DNA of 64,000 bases from Spirochaetaceae bacterium (GTDB lineage Bacteria > Spirochaetota > Spirochaetia > SZUA-6 > Bin103): contig JAPPKD010000266.1 of assembly GCA_028820215.1 (NCBI GenBank), positions 5,058 to 69,057 on the forward strand, written 5' to 3'. Within the stretch, counting starts at the first letter, position 1, and every line of letters starts with the position of its first letter. The translations under genes and the position numbers were made by a program. Shown here one piece after another: positions 50,867 to 62,581 of the stretch. The notes beneath the pieces were generated by a model. It did no database searches. It was not told the origin of the DNA and was given only the letters and a program-made list of their open reading frames with translations.

Positions 50867-52504
50867 TCAGGGTACCGCGCGGGCGATGGAGGCGGCGACC
50901 TCGTCGATCAAGCGCCGCAGAGCGGCGCCGGGCAGATCGGCGATGTCGTTGCGCGGATGGTCCGTCGCGAGGCGCGACTCCGAGATGATCCGTCGGGCCT
51001 GATTCTTGGTCAGCGCCTTTCCCCGTTTCCTGCACCACGTGATGAGCGATTCCCGCCACGCGGTGAGCAGGCGGGACCGGGGCCGGGCGAGGATCCCGTG
51101 CAGCACGTGGATGAGCGCGTCATCCTCGCCACCCGGAGGCTTGCGCTTCAGGAAGACCGTGCCCACGTTCCCCTCCTGGAGCCGGTCGGCAACCTCAAAT
51201 CGGCTTTCGATGAGGCGGCGCAGGGAATTCGGGTGCGCGAACAGGTCCGCCACCGCCCTCTGCATCGCGCAGACCGCGAGGTCCTCCGCCTGGGAGCGCA
51301 GGCAGAGCCGGACCAGGTAATCCGCGTGGTCGGGAAAGAGGCTGGCGATGACCGCGTGCCGGCAACGCTCGAGGGTGGCGGTGGACAGATAGGCTCCCAG
51401 AGGCATCCGCTCGGCGGCCGGAACCGAGGCCAACGGTCCCTGGTCGGCGCCGACGGTCACCGCGTGCCCTGGGGCGGCGAATCCGATCAGCCGCTCGGTC
51501 ACGGAATCGGGAATATTCCCCGTCGACGACTCCTTGGCCGCGTGTCCACTGGAGTAGATGCTCGCCGTCCCGGTCCAGCGCTTCGCGGCGGCGCTGCTGC
51601 GCCGCGTCGGCCGCAGCACGTACAGATCGCTGCGGTTTCCCAGCGCGGGCGCATGCCGGTATTCGTTGAATCCCGGCTCGACGGCTTCGACGACCAGGCG
51701 GAGCTCTCCGATCGCGGCCTGGACCTTGAGCGCGAGCGCTGCCTGCTGCTCGCCGACTCCGTAGGCGGCGCAGATCCGTGAGAAGGCACGTTCGTTCAGA
51801 GCCTGGATGCCGCGCAGGAGAAAGAGCTTCATGCCGGCCGGGGTGTACGGCGGATCGGTGAAGACCAGGTCGAACCGGGCCGTGAGGCTGCGCGGAAGCT
51901 CCAGCCGCAGGTCGGCGAAGAAGATCTCGATCGGCCAGCCGTGCCGCCGGCGGACGTCACCGACGAACTCCAGCACTCGCTCGTCCACGTCAGCCACGGC
52001 GATGTCGGCGCCGGGCGCGAGACGGGCGAGGGCGAGCGAGGTCAGGTCGTGGTCGCCCAGCAGCAGCACCGACGCGCCGGTCAGGTCGAACCGCTGCGAC
52101 AGGAACAGCGCCCGCTTCACCACGGTCACCGCGGTGGCGGCCACCTGGTCAAGGTGCCGGCTCGGGCCGGGACGTCCCGTCAGGTCGGCGACCACCTCGG
52201 GCAGCAGCGGGTGCCGGTGCGCCGCTTCGTACCAGGGGTCGCGGCGGTCAGGCGGCGGGCCGAACGCCGCCACGGCCGCGTCCCGAGCCCCGTCCGTGAG
52301 GCGAACACGATCATGGTGGCGGCAGAGAAACGGTTGCAGGTGGTCGAGTATCTCCGTGACGGCCCGATGGGAGAGGCGGCACCGGGCGATCAGCTCATCG
52401 GGCGTTACCGCGTTCCCGAGCTCGTGGACCACCGCCCGAACGCGGCCGAACTCCAGTCCCCATCGGCCGCGGAGCTGCGTGCAAGCCTCCTGGAGACCGT
52501 TCAT
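50867..52504 (-). CDS. Bis-aminopropyl-spermidine-synthase-like aminopropyltransferase (BpsA type) with extended C-terminus
   Basis: This 545-residue protein has an N-terminal winged-helix-like part (VRAVVHELGNAVTPDELIAR) and a Rossmann methyltransferase-like core: LLLGDHDLTSLALARL with D-x-D in IAVADVDERVLEFVG, then DLVFTDPPYTPAGMKLFLLR. This order and the DPPYT motif match BpsA of branched-chain polyamine synthesis, in which decarboxylated SAM donates aminopropyl groups. About 200 further residues, basic and with no clear motif, follow the core; typical BpsA is near 350 residues. The start lies before a TATA-poor region with no obvious ribosome site. Confidence 0.65.
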   Translation of the reverse strand: MNGLQEACTQLRGRWGLEFGRVRAVVHELGNAVTPDELIARCRLSHRAVTEILDHLQPFLCRHHDRVRLTDGARDAAVAAFGPPPDRRDPWYEAAHRHPLLPEVVADLTGRPGPSRHLDQVAATAVTVVKRALFLSQRFDLTGASVLLLGDHDLTSLALARLAPGADIAVADVDERVLEFVGDVRRRHGWPIEIFFADLRLELPRSLTARFDLVFTDPPYTPAGMKLFLLRGIQALNERAFSRICAAYGVGEQQAALALKVQAAIGELRLVVEAVEPGFNEYRHAPALGNRSDLYVLRPTRRSSAAAKRWTGTASIYSSGHAAKESSTGNIPDSVTERLIGFAAPGHAVTVGADQGPLASVPAAERMPLGAYLSTATLERCRHAVIASLFPDHADYLVRLCLRSQAEDLAVCAMQRAVADLFAHPNSLRRLIESRFEVADRLQEGNVGTVFLKRKPPGGEDDALIHVLHGILARPRSRLLTAWRESLITWCRKRGKALTKNQARRIISESRLATDHPRNDIADLPGAALRRLIDEVAASIARAVP

Positions 52505-52539
52505 CGATCGATCACAACCGCCGCGGGGGGCGATCCCGG

Positions 52540-54009
52540 TCAGGAGTCGTCCGGCGGCGTGTCCAGGCCGGCAGGACGGATCCCCGCCCCGGGGCGAGCG
52601 GACTCGAATGCGGCGGAGGCGGCGAGCACGCTCATCTCGTCCTGCATGGCTCCGACGATCTGCAGGCCGATCGGCATCCCTTCGGCGTCGAAGCCGCACG
52701 GCACGGTGGCGGCGGGGTTGCCGGACAGGTTGAACAGGTACGTGAACGGGGTGAAGCCGAAACGGCCGTGCACGACCGGCTCGCCCCCGATCGTCTGCGG
52801 ATACTCGCCGATCGGAAACGCCGTGGTGGCGGTCGTGGGCGTCAGCAACAGGTCGTGTCCGGAGAAGAACCGGGCGGCGTACGCCTTGTAGCGGCCGATC
52901 TTGTTCATGCAGGTCAGGTAGTCGAGCGCCTGCGCGCGCCGGCCCTGCTCCAAGTCCTCCGTGAAGTAATCGGTGAGCTGCGCGGCCCGCTCCGGGTCGT
53001 GGAGCTGCGGGCTCCAGCGCCCGTACGCCCGGATGCAGAACATGTCCATGAAGGTGCGGAAGATCGCCTCGTGTCCGTCCGGGGCGTACTCGACCTCCTC
53101 GACCCGGGCTCCGAGCTCCTCGAAGACGCGCGCGGCGGCGTTCACCGCCGCCCGGACCTCGGGATCGCAGCCGGCGCCGCCCAGGCCGCTGGTGTCGAGC
53201 CCGATGCGCAGTCCGGCCACTCCGCGCGGCAACGCCTCCGTGAAGTCCGGCGGCTCCTCCGGAAGCGTCCCGAACTCGGCGTCGTCGGCCGGCCCGGCCA
53301 GCGCGTTCAGGAAGATCGCCGCGTCGCGGACGTCCCAGGTCATCGGCCCGACCGACGAGTTGTTGAAGACGCTGTAGGAGTGCTCGTCCACGTGCTTGCG
53401 CGGCACGCGCCCCTGCGTCGCCTTGATGCCGTAGATCCCGGACAGCGAGCCGGGGATACGGATCGAGCCGCCGCCGTCCGAGCCCTGGGCGATCGCGGTG
53501 ATGCCGGCGGCCACCGCCACCGCCGCGCCGCCGCTGGAGCCTCCGGGCGTGCGCGCGGGGTTCCAGGGGTTGCGCGCGGGGCCGGTCACCCGGTTCTCGG
53601 TGGTGCCGTTGTGGCCGTGCTCGGGGGTGTTGGTCTTGCCGACGATGATGCCGCCGGCCGCGCGCACGCGGTCGGTGCACATCGCGCTCGATGTTGCGAT
53701 CCCGTCGTCGACGAGCGAGCCTTGCGAGAGCCGGAAACCCTCGACCGCTTCCAGGTCCTTGATCGGCACCGGTATGCCGTGCAGGGGGCCCAGATCGCGG
53801 CCGTCCATGACCGCCTGCTCGGCGGCGCGGGCCTCGTCCATGGCGTGGTCGGCCATGACCGTGACGAACCCGCCGAGCGACCCGTCGAGCCGCTCGATGC
53901 GGTCGAGCGTGAACTGCATCAGCTCGACCGGCGACAATCGGCGCGTGCCGAACAGGCCGCGCAGGACGTGCGCGGGAGTGTAGGCGAGATCAGGGCTGGA
54001 CGCTGGCAT
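52540..54009 (-). CDS. Amidase (amidase-signature family)
   Basis: This 489-residue enzyme has the Ser-Ser-Lys triad: the lysine in IPVPIKDLEAV, the signature NPARTPGGSSGGAAVAVAAG with the first Ser, and the nucleophile region GGGSIRIPGS. The C-terminal FTYLFNLSGNPAATVPCGF is the usual closing motif. It hydrolyses amides of unknown identity. The ATG at 54009 follows a GGAGGT at suitable distance. It is the first gene before the divergent gltB. Confidence 0.9.
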   Translation of the reverse strand: MPASSPDLAYTPAHVLRGLFGTRRLSPVELMQFTLDRIERLDGSLGGFVTVMADHAMDEARAAEQAVMDGRDLGPLHGIPVPIKDLEAVEGFRLSQGSLVDDGIATSSAMCTDRVRAAGGIIVGKTNTPEHGHNGTTENRVTGPARNPWNPARTPGGSSGGAAVAVAAGITAIAQGSDGGGSIRIPGSLSGIYGIKATQGRVPRKHVDEHSYSVFNNSSVGPMTWDVRDAAIFLNALAGPADDAEFGTLPEEPPDFTEALPRGVAGLRIGLDTSGLGGAGCDPEVRAAVNAAARVFEELGARVEEVEYAPDGHEAIFRTFMDMFCIRAYGRWSPQLHDPERAAQLTDYFTEDLEQGRRAQALDYLTCMNKIGRYKAYAARFFSGHDLLLTPTTATTAFPIGEYPQTIGGEPVVHGRFGFTPFTYLFNLSGNPAATVPCGFDAEGMPIGLQIVGAMQDEMSVLAASAAFESARPGAGIRPAGLDTPPDDS

Positions 54010-54081
54010 GGGACATGGACCTCCGAATCGCGGGTTGACCGGCCGGCTCTGTCGACGGGGGTTTCCCGCAAGCCGCCGTTA

Positions 54082-54095
54082 TGCATTATCATGCA
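54082..54095. promoter_or_regulatory. Short AT-rich inverted repeat between amidase and gltB
   Basis: TGCAT and ATGCA are separated by TATC, in the only AT-rich segment of the 175-base divergent gap. A regulator site for gltBD or the amidase is possible, but the arms are only five bases. Confidence 0.25.
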
Positions 54096-54184
54096 CCATG
54101 GTAGGGCTTACCCGCGGAGCGTCTGTCGTCCTGCCATAACGCGCTCCGGAAAAAGGTTGTAGTACAGTCGGTCGAAATCGAATC

Positions 54185-57100
54185 ATGAGTTTCTCCAGCG
54201 TCCCGCCCTCTCAGGGTTTGTACGACCCGGCGTATGAGCACGACGCCTGCGGGGTCGGTTTCGTCGTCGACGTGCACGGCCGCCGATCGCGCCGGCTGCT
54301 CGACAATGCCCTGGAGGTGCTGACCAACCTCAACCACCGTGGCGCCCTGGGCTGCGACCCGAACACCGGGGACGGCGCCGGCGTGCTGATCCAGGTCCCG
54401 CACGCGGCGCTCACGATCCTGGCGCGCGAGTCGGGGGTGGAGCTTCCCGGCGCCGGGGAGTACGGCGTCGGCATGTGCTTCCTGCCCACCGACGCCGGTC
54501 TTCGGGTGCGGATTCACCGCGTCGTCGCGGAGGTGGTCGCCGAGCAGGGGCAGACGCTGCTGGGCTGGCGCGACGTGGCGACCGACGGGTCGCGTCTGGG
54601 CCGCGCGGCGCGGGAGCAGCAGCCGCACGTCAGTCAGGTGTTCATCGCCCGCGGCCGGGGCATGGACGATGACGACGCCTTCGAGCGGCGTCTGTACGTG
54701 ATCCGCAAGCTGGTCGAGAACCGGGTGCGGGCGCGCGTCCCAGAGGCCGTGGGCTGCTTCTACATCGCCAGCCTTTCGCACCGCACCATCGTCTTCAAGG
54801 GCATGCTCACCGCCTTGCAACTCCGCCCGTTCTACCCGGAGCTCGAGCATCCGGCGATCGAGACGGCGATCGCGCTGGTGCACTCCCGCTTCTCGACCAA
54901 CACCTTCCCGAGTTGGGACCGGGCGCATCCGTACCGCTACCTCATGCACAACGGCGAGATCAACACCCTGCAGGGCAACGAGAACTGGATGCGCGCCCGC
55001 GAGCCGCTGCTGCGCTCGGAGCTGTTCGGCGACGACCTGGCCGCCACGCTGCCGGTGATCGAGCCGTCGGGCAGCGACACCGCCAAGCTGGACAGCACCT
55101 TCGAGCTGATGGTGCTGAGCGGACGTTCGCTGGCGCACGCCTTCATGATGCTGATCCCGGAGCCGTGGGCGAACCACGAAAGCATGAGCGCGGAGAAGCG
55201 GGCGTTCTACGAGTACCACTCCTGCCTGATGGAGACCTGGGACGGACCGGCGTCGATCGCGTTCACCGACGGCCGGCAAGTCGGCGCGGTGCTGGACCGT
55301 AACGGACTGCGGCCGTCCCGGTACTGCGTGACCAGGAGCGGCCTGGTGGTGCTGGCCTCCGAGGTCGGCGTGCTCGACCTGCCGCCCGACGAGATCGTGC
55401 TCAAGGACCGCCTGCGGCCGGGCCGCATGCTGCTGGTCGACACCGAGCAGGGCCGCATCATCGACGACGCCGAACTCAAGGCCGAGATCGCAGGCGCAGA
55501 GGACTACGGGCTGTGGCTGCGCGAGCACCTGGTGGACCTCAACGACCTGCCGTCCGGGCAGGAGCCGCCGCGCGTGTCCGGCGCCGATCTGCTGAACAGG
55601 CAGCGCGCCTTCGGATACACGTTCGAGGAACTGCGCATGATCCTGGCGCCGATGGCGCGCACCGCCAATGAGCCGATCGGCTCGATGGGCAACGACGCGC
55701 CGCCCGCGGCTCTGTCCGACGCGCCCAAGCTGCTCTACAACTACTTCAAGCAGCTCTTCGCGCAGGTCACCAATCCCCCGATCGACGCCATCCGCGAGGA
55801 GCTGATCACCGACACGATCACCACCACGGGACCGGAAGGGAACCTCCTTGAGGCGCGGCCGGATAGCTGCCGGCAGATCCGCCTGGGCAACCCCGTACTG
55901 TCCATGGAGGACCTGGAGCGGCTGCGGGCGCTGGACGGCGCCAACGGACACCGCTCCGTCACCGTCCCGATGCTGTTCTCGCCCGAAGGCGGCGGCAGTG
56001 CGCTCTCAGAAGCGCTCGAAGGCATGTTCCGGCAGGCCGACGCCGCCGTCGCCGCGGGAGCGACGATGATCATCCTCTCCGACCGGGGCGTGGACGCGAA
56101 GCACGCGCCGATCCCGGCCCTGCTCGCCACCTCGGCCGTCCACCACCACCTGATCCGCGCCGGCACGCGCACCCTGGTGGGGCTCGTGGTCGAATCGGGC
56201 GAGCCGCGCGAGGTGCATCACATGGCCGTGCTGCTCGGCTACGGCGCCAGCGCCATCTGTCCCTACCTGGCCTACGAGAGCATCGATGCCGGCATCGACG
56301 AGGGGCTGTTCATCGATCCGGAGGAGGACGGCGGCAACGGGAATGGCACGGGTAATGGTGCAGGCGGCGGACACGCGCCGGCCGGCAACGGCGCGGGCGT
56401 CCATGACGAGGAGTTCCACCGCAGCGCCCGCTACAACTACCGCAAGGCGCTGTTGAAGGGCATCGTCAAGGTCATCTCCAAGATGGGGATCTCGACCATC
56501 CAGGGCTACCAGGGAGCGCAGGTGTTCGAGTCGGTGGGCATCTGCCGCGACGTGGTGGACCGTTACTTCACCGGCACGGCGGCGCGCCTGTCCGGCGTGA
56601 GCCTGGAGGAGATCGCGGCCGAGTCCGCGGCCCGCCACCTGCGCGGCTACGCCGAACGGAACGGCGGCAACGGCGCCCTGGAGGTGGGCGGCGACATCCA
56701 GTGGCGGGACGACGGCGAGTACCACCTCAACAATCCACAGACCATCCACAAGCTGCAGCGCGCCTGCCAGACCGCGGACTATGGCGTCTTCAAGGAGTAC
56801 AGCGCGCAGGTGGACGCCCAGCAGGAGAAGCTGGCGACCCTCCGCGGCCTGCTGTCGTTCGAATCGCCGGGAGCGGCCGTGCCGCTGGACGAAGTGGAGC
56901 CCGCCGCCCAGATCGTCAAGCGCTTCAAGACCGGCGCGATGTCCTACGGGTCGATCAGCAAGGAGGCGCACGAGACGCTGGCGATCGCCATGAACCGGAT
57001 CGGGGGCAAGAGCAACACCGGAGAGGGGGGCGAGGACCCGGCGCGCTACGTGCCCGACGCCAACGGCGACTCCCGCTCAAGCGCCATCAAGCAGGTGGCC

Positions 57101-58882
57101 TCGGCCCGCTTCGGGGTGACCAGCGAATACCTGGTCAACTCCAAGGAGCTGCAGATCAAGATGGCGCAGGGCGCCAAGCCGGGCGAGGGCGGGCAACTCC
57201 CGGGATACAAGGTGTACCCGTGGATCGCCGAGGTCCGCCACTCGACCCCGGGCGTCGGGCTGATCTCGCCGCCGCCGCACCACGACATCTACTCGATCGA
57301 AGACTTGGCCGAGCTCATCCACGACCTCAAGAACGCGAACAGCGACGCGCGCATCAACGTGAAGCTGGTCTCCGAGGTCGGCGTCGGCACGGTCGCGGCG
57401 GGTGTGGCCAAGGCGCACGCCGACGTGGTGCTCATCTCCGGCGGGGAGGGCGGCACCGGCGCCTCGCCCGTGACCAGCATCAAGCACGCGGGGCTGCCGT
57501 GGGAGCTCGGCATCGCCGAGACGCACCAGACCCTGCTGCTGAACGATCTGCGCAGCCGCATCGTCGTGGAGGCCGACGGCCAGCTCAAGACCGGGCGCGA
57601 CGTCGTGATCGCGGCGCTGCTCGGGGCCGAGGAGTTCGGCTTCGCCACCGCGCCCATCATCGTCATGGGCTGCATCATGATGCGCGTCTGCCACCTGAAC
57701 ACCTGCCCGGTCGGCGTCGCTACCCAGGACCCGGACCTGCGCGAGAAGTTCACGGGCGACCCCGCGCACGTGGTCAACTTCATGCACTTCGTCGCCGAGG
57801 AGGCGCGCGAGCTTATGGCGTCGCTCGGCTTCCGCACCTTCAACGAGATGGTGGGGCGCGTGGACTGCCTGGAGCCACGGCGGGCCATCGGCCATTGGAA
57901 GGCCCAGGGCATCGACCTCACCCCGCTGCTGCACCGGCCGGAGGTGGACGAGTCGGTCGGCACCTACTGCCGGATCGCACAGGACCACGGCCTGGAGAAG
58001 GCGCTGGACAACACCGCGCTGCGCGACTTGGTACTGCCCCGGCTGGACCGGGGCGAGCAGGTGACCGAGTCGTTGCCGATCACCAACTCGGACCGCGTGG
58101 TCGGGACCATCATCGGCAGCGAGATCACCCGCCGCCACGGCGCGGAGGGGCTGCCGGAGGACACGGTCACCCTGGCGTTCAACGGCTCGGCCGGCCAGAG
58201 CTTCGGCGCCTTCATTCCGCGCGGGATGACGCTGGTCCTGGCCGGCGACTCCAACGACTACATCGGCAAGGGGCTGTCCGGGGGCAAGATCATCGTCAAG
58301 TCGCCGCCGGGCAGCACGTTCGCACCGGAAGAGAACATCATCGTGGGCAACGTCGCCTTCTACGGCGCCACCAGCGGCGAGGCGTATGTGTCCGGCGTCG
58401 CCGGCGAGCGCTTCTGCGTCCGCAACAGCGGCGCGTCCGCGGTGGTGGAGGGCGTCGGAGACCACGGCTGCGAGTACATGACCGGCGGCCGGGTCGCCGT
58501 GCTGGGGGCCACCGGGCGCAACTTCGCCGCCGGCATGAGCGGCGGCATCGCCTACGTGCTGGACATCGACGGCGAATTCCGCCTGAACTGCAACACGGAG
58601 ATGGCCGACGTGCTGGCGCTGGAGGAAGAGGCGGATGTCGAGGAGTTGCGCGGGATGGTGGAGCGCCACCTGCGCTACACCGGCAGTCCGCGCGCCGCGC
58701 AGGTCCTGGACGGCTGGGCGGAGATGATCCCCCGCTTCGTCAAGATCTATCCTCGCGACTATCGGCGCATGCACGAGGCGGTGGCGCGGGTGCAGCGGGA
58801 AGGCCTGACCGGCGAAGCGGCGGTCATGGCCGCCTTCGAAGAGAACGCCCACGACGTGGCGGCCCGCATCTCGGGGAACTGA
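54185..58882 (+). CDS. gltB: Glutamate synthase large (alpha) subunit
   Basis: This 1565-residue protein has a class-II glutaminase domain starting at EHDACGVGF; Cys22 is the expected N-terminal nucleophile after removal of the leader. A central domain and an FMN-binding synthase domain follow, with the [3Fe-4S] motif [15 protein letters not shown]. The C-terminal GxGxG domain includes [13 protein letters not shown] Gly/Asn/Ala-rich insertion lies near residues 714-742. It makes glutamate from glutamine and 2-oxoglutarate using electrons from GltD. The gene is followed 27 bases later by gltD. Confidence 0.97.
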   Translation: MSFSSVPPSQGLYDPAYEHDACGVGFVVDVHGRRSRRLLDNALEVLTNLNHRGALGCDPNTGDGAGVLIQVPHAALTILARESGVELPGAGEYGVGMCFLPTDAGLRVRIHRVVAEVVAEQGQTLLGWRDVATDGSRLGRAAREQQPHVSQVFIARGRGMDDDDAFERRLYVIRKLVENRVRARVPEAVGCFYIASLSHRTIVFKGMLTALQLRPFYPELEHPAIETAIALVHSRFSTNTFPSWDRAHPYRYLMHNGEINTLQGNENWMRAREPLLRSELFGDDLAATLPVIEPSGSDTAKLDSTFELMVLSGRSLAHAFMMLIPEPWANHESMSAEKRAFYEYHSCLMETWDGPASIAFTDGRQVGAVLDRNGLRPSRYCVTRSGLVVLASEVGVLDLPPDEIVLKDRLRPGRMLLVDTEQGRIIDDAELKAEIAGAEDYGLWLREHLVDLNDLPSGQEPPRVSGADLLNRQRAFGYTFEELRMILAPMARTANEPIGSMGNDAPPAALSDAPKLLYNYFKQLFAQVTNPPIDAIREELITDTITTTGPEGNLLEARPDSCRQIRLGNPVLSMEDLERLRALDGANGHRSVTVPMLFSPEGGGSALSEALEGMFRQADAAVAAGATMIILSDRGVDAKHAPIPALLATSAVHHHLIRAGTRTLVGLVVESGEPREVHHMAVLLGYGASAICPYLAYESIDAGIDEGLFIDPEEDGGNGNGTGNGAGGGHAPAGNGAGVHDEEFHRSARYNYRKALLKGIVKVISKMGISTIQGYQGAQVFESVGICRDVVDRYFTGTAARLSGVSLEEIAAESAARHLRGYAERNGGNGALEVGGDIQWRDDGEYHLNNPQTIHKLQRACQTADYGVFKEYSAQVDAQQEKLATLRGLLSFESPGAAVPLDEVEPAAQIVKRFKTGAMSYGSISKEAHETLAIAMNRIGGKSNTGEGGEDPARYVPDANGDSRSSAIKQVASARFGVTSEYLVNSKELQIKMAQGAKPGEGGQLPGYKVYPWIAEVRHSTPGVGLISPPPHHDIYSIEDLAELIHDLKNANSDARINVKLVSEVGVGTVAAGVAKAHADVVLISGGEGGTGASPVTSIKHAGLPWELGIAETHQTLLLNDLRSRIVVEADGQLKTGRDVVIAALLGAEEFGFATAPIIVMGCIMMRVCHLNTCPVGVATQDPDLREKFTGDPAHVVNFMHFVAEEARELMASLGFRTFNEMVGRVDCLEPRRAIGHWKAQGIDLTPLLHRPEVDESVGTYCRIAQDHGLEKALDNTALRDLVLPRLDRGEQVTESLPITNSDRVVGTIIGSEITRRHGAEGLPEDTVTLAFNGSAGQSFGAFIPRGMTLVLAGDSNDYIGKGLSGGKIIVKSPPGSTFAPEENIIVGNVAFYGATSGEAYVSGVAGERFCVRNSGASAVVEGVGDHGCEYMTGGRVAVLGATGRNFAAGMSGGIAYVLDIDGEFRLNCNTEMADVLALEEEADVEELRGMVERHLRYTGSPRAAQVLDGWAEMIPRFVKIYPRDYRRMHEAVARVQREGLTGEAAVMAAFEENAHDVAARISGN
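56329..56400 (+). repeat. Low-complexity Gly/Asn/Ala-rich insertion in gltB
   Basis: Codons for [20 protein letters not shown] followed by GAG form a flexible loop between two ordered parts of the central domain. Its composition is unlike the rest of the gene. It is in-frame and keeps the neighbouring structure readable. Confidence 0.7.
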
Positions 58883-58909
58883 CCGCGCCTGCCGCGGTCG
58901 CACGAAACC

Positions 58910-60370
<1,461 letters not shown>

Positions 60371-60441
60371 TCGCATCACCGAGGCGCTGCCGGAGTTGCC
60401 CCCGGTCGGCTGACCCGGAGCGCGGTGGGCCGAGCGCCGCC

Positions 60442-61335
60442 TCAGAGTCCGGCCTGACGGGCCGCGGTTTCGGTGTGGCGGCGGAACTCGTCGAAGGAGC
60501 AGCTTCCGTACGACTGTGGGCAGGCGAAGGTCTGTTTCGTGCGCAGAAGGTGCGCGCGCGACTCGTTGAGGCCCAGGTCGCGGGCGATGAACTGCCCCCA
60601 GGTTCCGAGCGCGGCCTTGTGCTCGCCGCTGTACCGGACCAGCGATGCGGCGTAGCTCGTCGGGTACACCTGCAGGAAGTGCGGGGTGGCGTTCAGCCAC
60701 GACCCGGTGCCGATGCGGGTGACGTGCGGGGCCCTTGTCTCGACGTCGGAGGAAAGCTCCAGCATCCACGCCGCCAGCCGCCGGCGGTCGCCGAAGGGCG
60801 AGTCGGGGGGCACGTGGTTCTGGATGTGGATCTCGGCCACGTCATCCCGGGGCGCGCGCCAGTGCGGGGGAAAAGCCGGCTTGCCGACCGTGTAGCGGAA
60901 GCAGCCGAACCAGCGCAGCCTCCGGTGCGCGGCGAGCATCGCGTGGTGTCCGCCGCCTCCCAACTCGCGATCCTCCGCCGCTTCCTCGGCCAGATACCAC
61001 GGTTCGAGCGCCTCCATCGCCTCCTTCACGAAGGACGCGGCGTCCTCGCGCGTCGCGTAGCGGGCGGCGATCCCGATTGTCAGCGCCGAGAACTCGCTCC
61101 AGAGCGGATTCGTGACGGCCTGCGGATTCTGCGGCACCGCCCGCGCCCGCCACGGCAGGAACCGCCAGATCATCGTCCAGTCGAACAGCCCCGACTCCAG
61201 GCTCCTGATGCCCATCTGTCCCATCTGGAACACGTGCCAGAGGCAGAGCGCGGTGATGTCGCGCTTCAGGCGGTGCAGCCGCTGCCGGGTCGCCTCGTCG
61301 TGGTGATAAGACCAGCTATAGATCACCGGGACCAC
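60442..61335 (-). CDS. Protein of unknown function
   Basis: This 297-residue soluble protein is rich in aromatic and basic residues (YSWSYHHDEATRQRLHRLKR, FDWTMIWRFLPWRARAV, HHAMLAAHRRLRWFGCF) and has no signal peptide. No known domain is recognised. It starts at a GTG (61335) without a strong ribosome site and is convergent with gltD (71 bases apart). Confidence 0.45.
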   Translation of the reverse strand: MVPVIYSWSYHHDEATRQRLHRLKRDITALCLWHVFQMGQMGIRSLESGLFDWTMIWRFLPWRARAVPQNPQAVTNPLWSEFSALTIGIAARYATREDAASFVKEAMEALEPWYLAEEAAEDRELGGGGHHAMLAAHRRLRWFGCFRYTVGKPAFPPHWRAPRDDVAEIHIQNHVPPDSPFGDRRRLAAWMLELSSDVETRAPHVTRIGTGSWLNATPHFLQVYPTSYAASLVRYSGEHKAALGTWGQFIARDLGLNESRAHLLRTKQTFACPQSYGSCSFDEFRRHTETAARQAGL

Positions 61336-61369
61336 GGTACACTATCCGGCCGGCACGCGATGCGGGTTG

Positions 61370-61396
61370 CAATGTGGCGATGCTGTCGCCACATTG
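61370..61396. promoter_or_regulatory. 11-base perfect inverted repeat upstream of the DUF4143 ATPase gene
   Basis: CAATGTGGCGA at 61370-61380 is mirrored exactly by TCGCCACATTG at 61386-61396, separated by TGCTG. It ends 9 bases before the ATPase ATG (61406) and covers the ribosome-binding region. An operator, or an RNA hairpin controlling translation of the ATPase, is inferred. Confidence 0.6.
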
Positions 61397-61405
61397 AGTC
61401 TCAAA

Positions 61406-62581
61406 ATGGCGTTTGTAGGTAGATTTTTCGACCCTCCCGGGCAGAGCTACTATCTGTTCGGCCCGCGCGGCACCGGCAAGTCGGCCTGGACCAAACGTCA
61501 CTACCAGGACAGCGTGTGCATCGATCTGCTCCACCCGGCCACCCAGCAGCGCTACCGGGCGCGTCCCGAGCGCCTCTTCGACCTGGTGCACGCTCAGCCT
61601 GACGGGCAGGTGATCGTCATCGACGAGGTCCAGCGAGTCCCGGATCTGCTCAGTGCCGTCCATGCCCTCATCGAAGAGCGGCGCGGCTGGCGGTTCGTGC
61701 TGACGGGATCCAGCGCGCGCAAGCTCAGGCGCAGCGGCGTCGATCTCATGGCCGGCCGGGCCGTGGTGCGGACCATGCATCCCTTCATGGCGGCGGAGCT
61801 GGAAGCCTCGTTCGATCTGCCGGCAGCGCTGCAGCGCGGCATGCTCCCGCTGGTGCTCGGTGCCGACGATCCCGTCGACACGTTGCAGAGCTACGTCGCC
61901 GTCTACGTGCGCGAAGAGGTGCAGATGGAGGGGCTGGTGCGCGATCTGGACGGGTTCTCCCGGTTCCTGGAGGCCGTCTCGTTCTCGCACGCACAGCTCC
62001 TGAACGTCAGCAACATCGCCCGCGACAGCGAGGTGAGCCGCAAGACCGCGGAGGGCCACCTGGGCGTTCTGGAGGACCTCCTGCTGAACTTTCGTGTGCC
62101 GGTGTTCCGCAAGCGTGCCGCGCGCGCCACGGTTGCCCACGACAAGCTCTACCTGTTCGACTCCGGGGTGTTCCGCTCGCTGCGTCCGTCCGGACCGCTC
62201 GATCGGCCCGAGGAGATCGCGGGAGCCGCGCTGGAAGGGCTGGTGGCCCAGCACCTGCGGGCCTGGCTCGCCTACCGCGGTGGTGGCGATCGCCTGTTCT
62301 ACTGGCGCACGCGGGCCGGAGCCGAGGTGGACTTCGTCCTCTATGGACCGGCTCAATTCACGGCCATCGAGGTGAAGCACAGCGCCACCGTGCGGAGTTC
62401 CGATCTGCGCTCGCTGCGCTCGTTCCACGCCGACTACCCGGAGGCGGACCGCCTGCTGCTCCATCTGGGTGAGGAGGAGTTGTCCATCGACGGCGTCCTG
62501 TGCCTGCCGTGCGACCGCTTCCTCCGCCGGCTGCATCCGCGAGACGCGCTGTCATCGCGCGACTACACTCGCCCCCGATGA
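61406..62581 (+). CDS. AAA-type ATPase with DUF4143 C-terminal domain
   Basis: This 391-residue protein has Walker A FGPRGTGKSAW, Walker B VIVIDEVQRVPDLL, and the sensor segment FVLTGSSARKLRRSG. The C-terminal DUF4143 part begins near EVSRKTAEGHLGVLEDLLLN and includes the nuclease-like strand YWRTRAGAEVDFVLYG. Such ATPases are common, spread between bacteria and archaea, and are of unknown function; proposals include roles in DNA repair and toxin-antitoxin-like behaviour. Its stop overlaps the start of the next gene (ATGA). Confidence 0.88.
   Translation: MAFVGRFFDPPGQSYYLFGPRGTGKSAWTKRHYQDSVCIDLLHPATQQRYRARPERLFDLVHAQPDGQVIVIDEVQRVPDLLSAVHALIEERRGWRFVLTGSSARKLRRSGVDLMAGRAVVRTMHPFMAAELEASFDLPAALQRGMLPLVLGADDPVDTLQSYVAVYVREEVQMEGLVRDLDGFSRFLEAVSFSHAQLLNVSNIARDSEVSRKTAEGHLGVLEDLLLNFRVPVFRKRAARATVAHDKLYLFDSGVFRSLRPSGPLDRPEEIAGAALEGLVAQHLRAWLAYRGGGDRLFYWRTRAGAEVDFVLYGPAQFTAIEVKHSATVRSSDLRSLRSFHADYPEADRLLLHLGEEELSIDGVLCLPCDRFLRRLHPRDALSSRDYTRPR

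Noticed and set aside
50867..53680. Apparent 937-codon fusion of the aminopropyltransferase with sequence antisense/out-of-frame to the amidase
   Set aside because: The first 390 codons read the amidase gene in a wrong frame; true homology starts near 52504, so no fusion is claimed.
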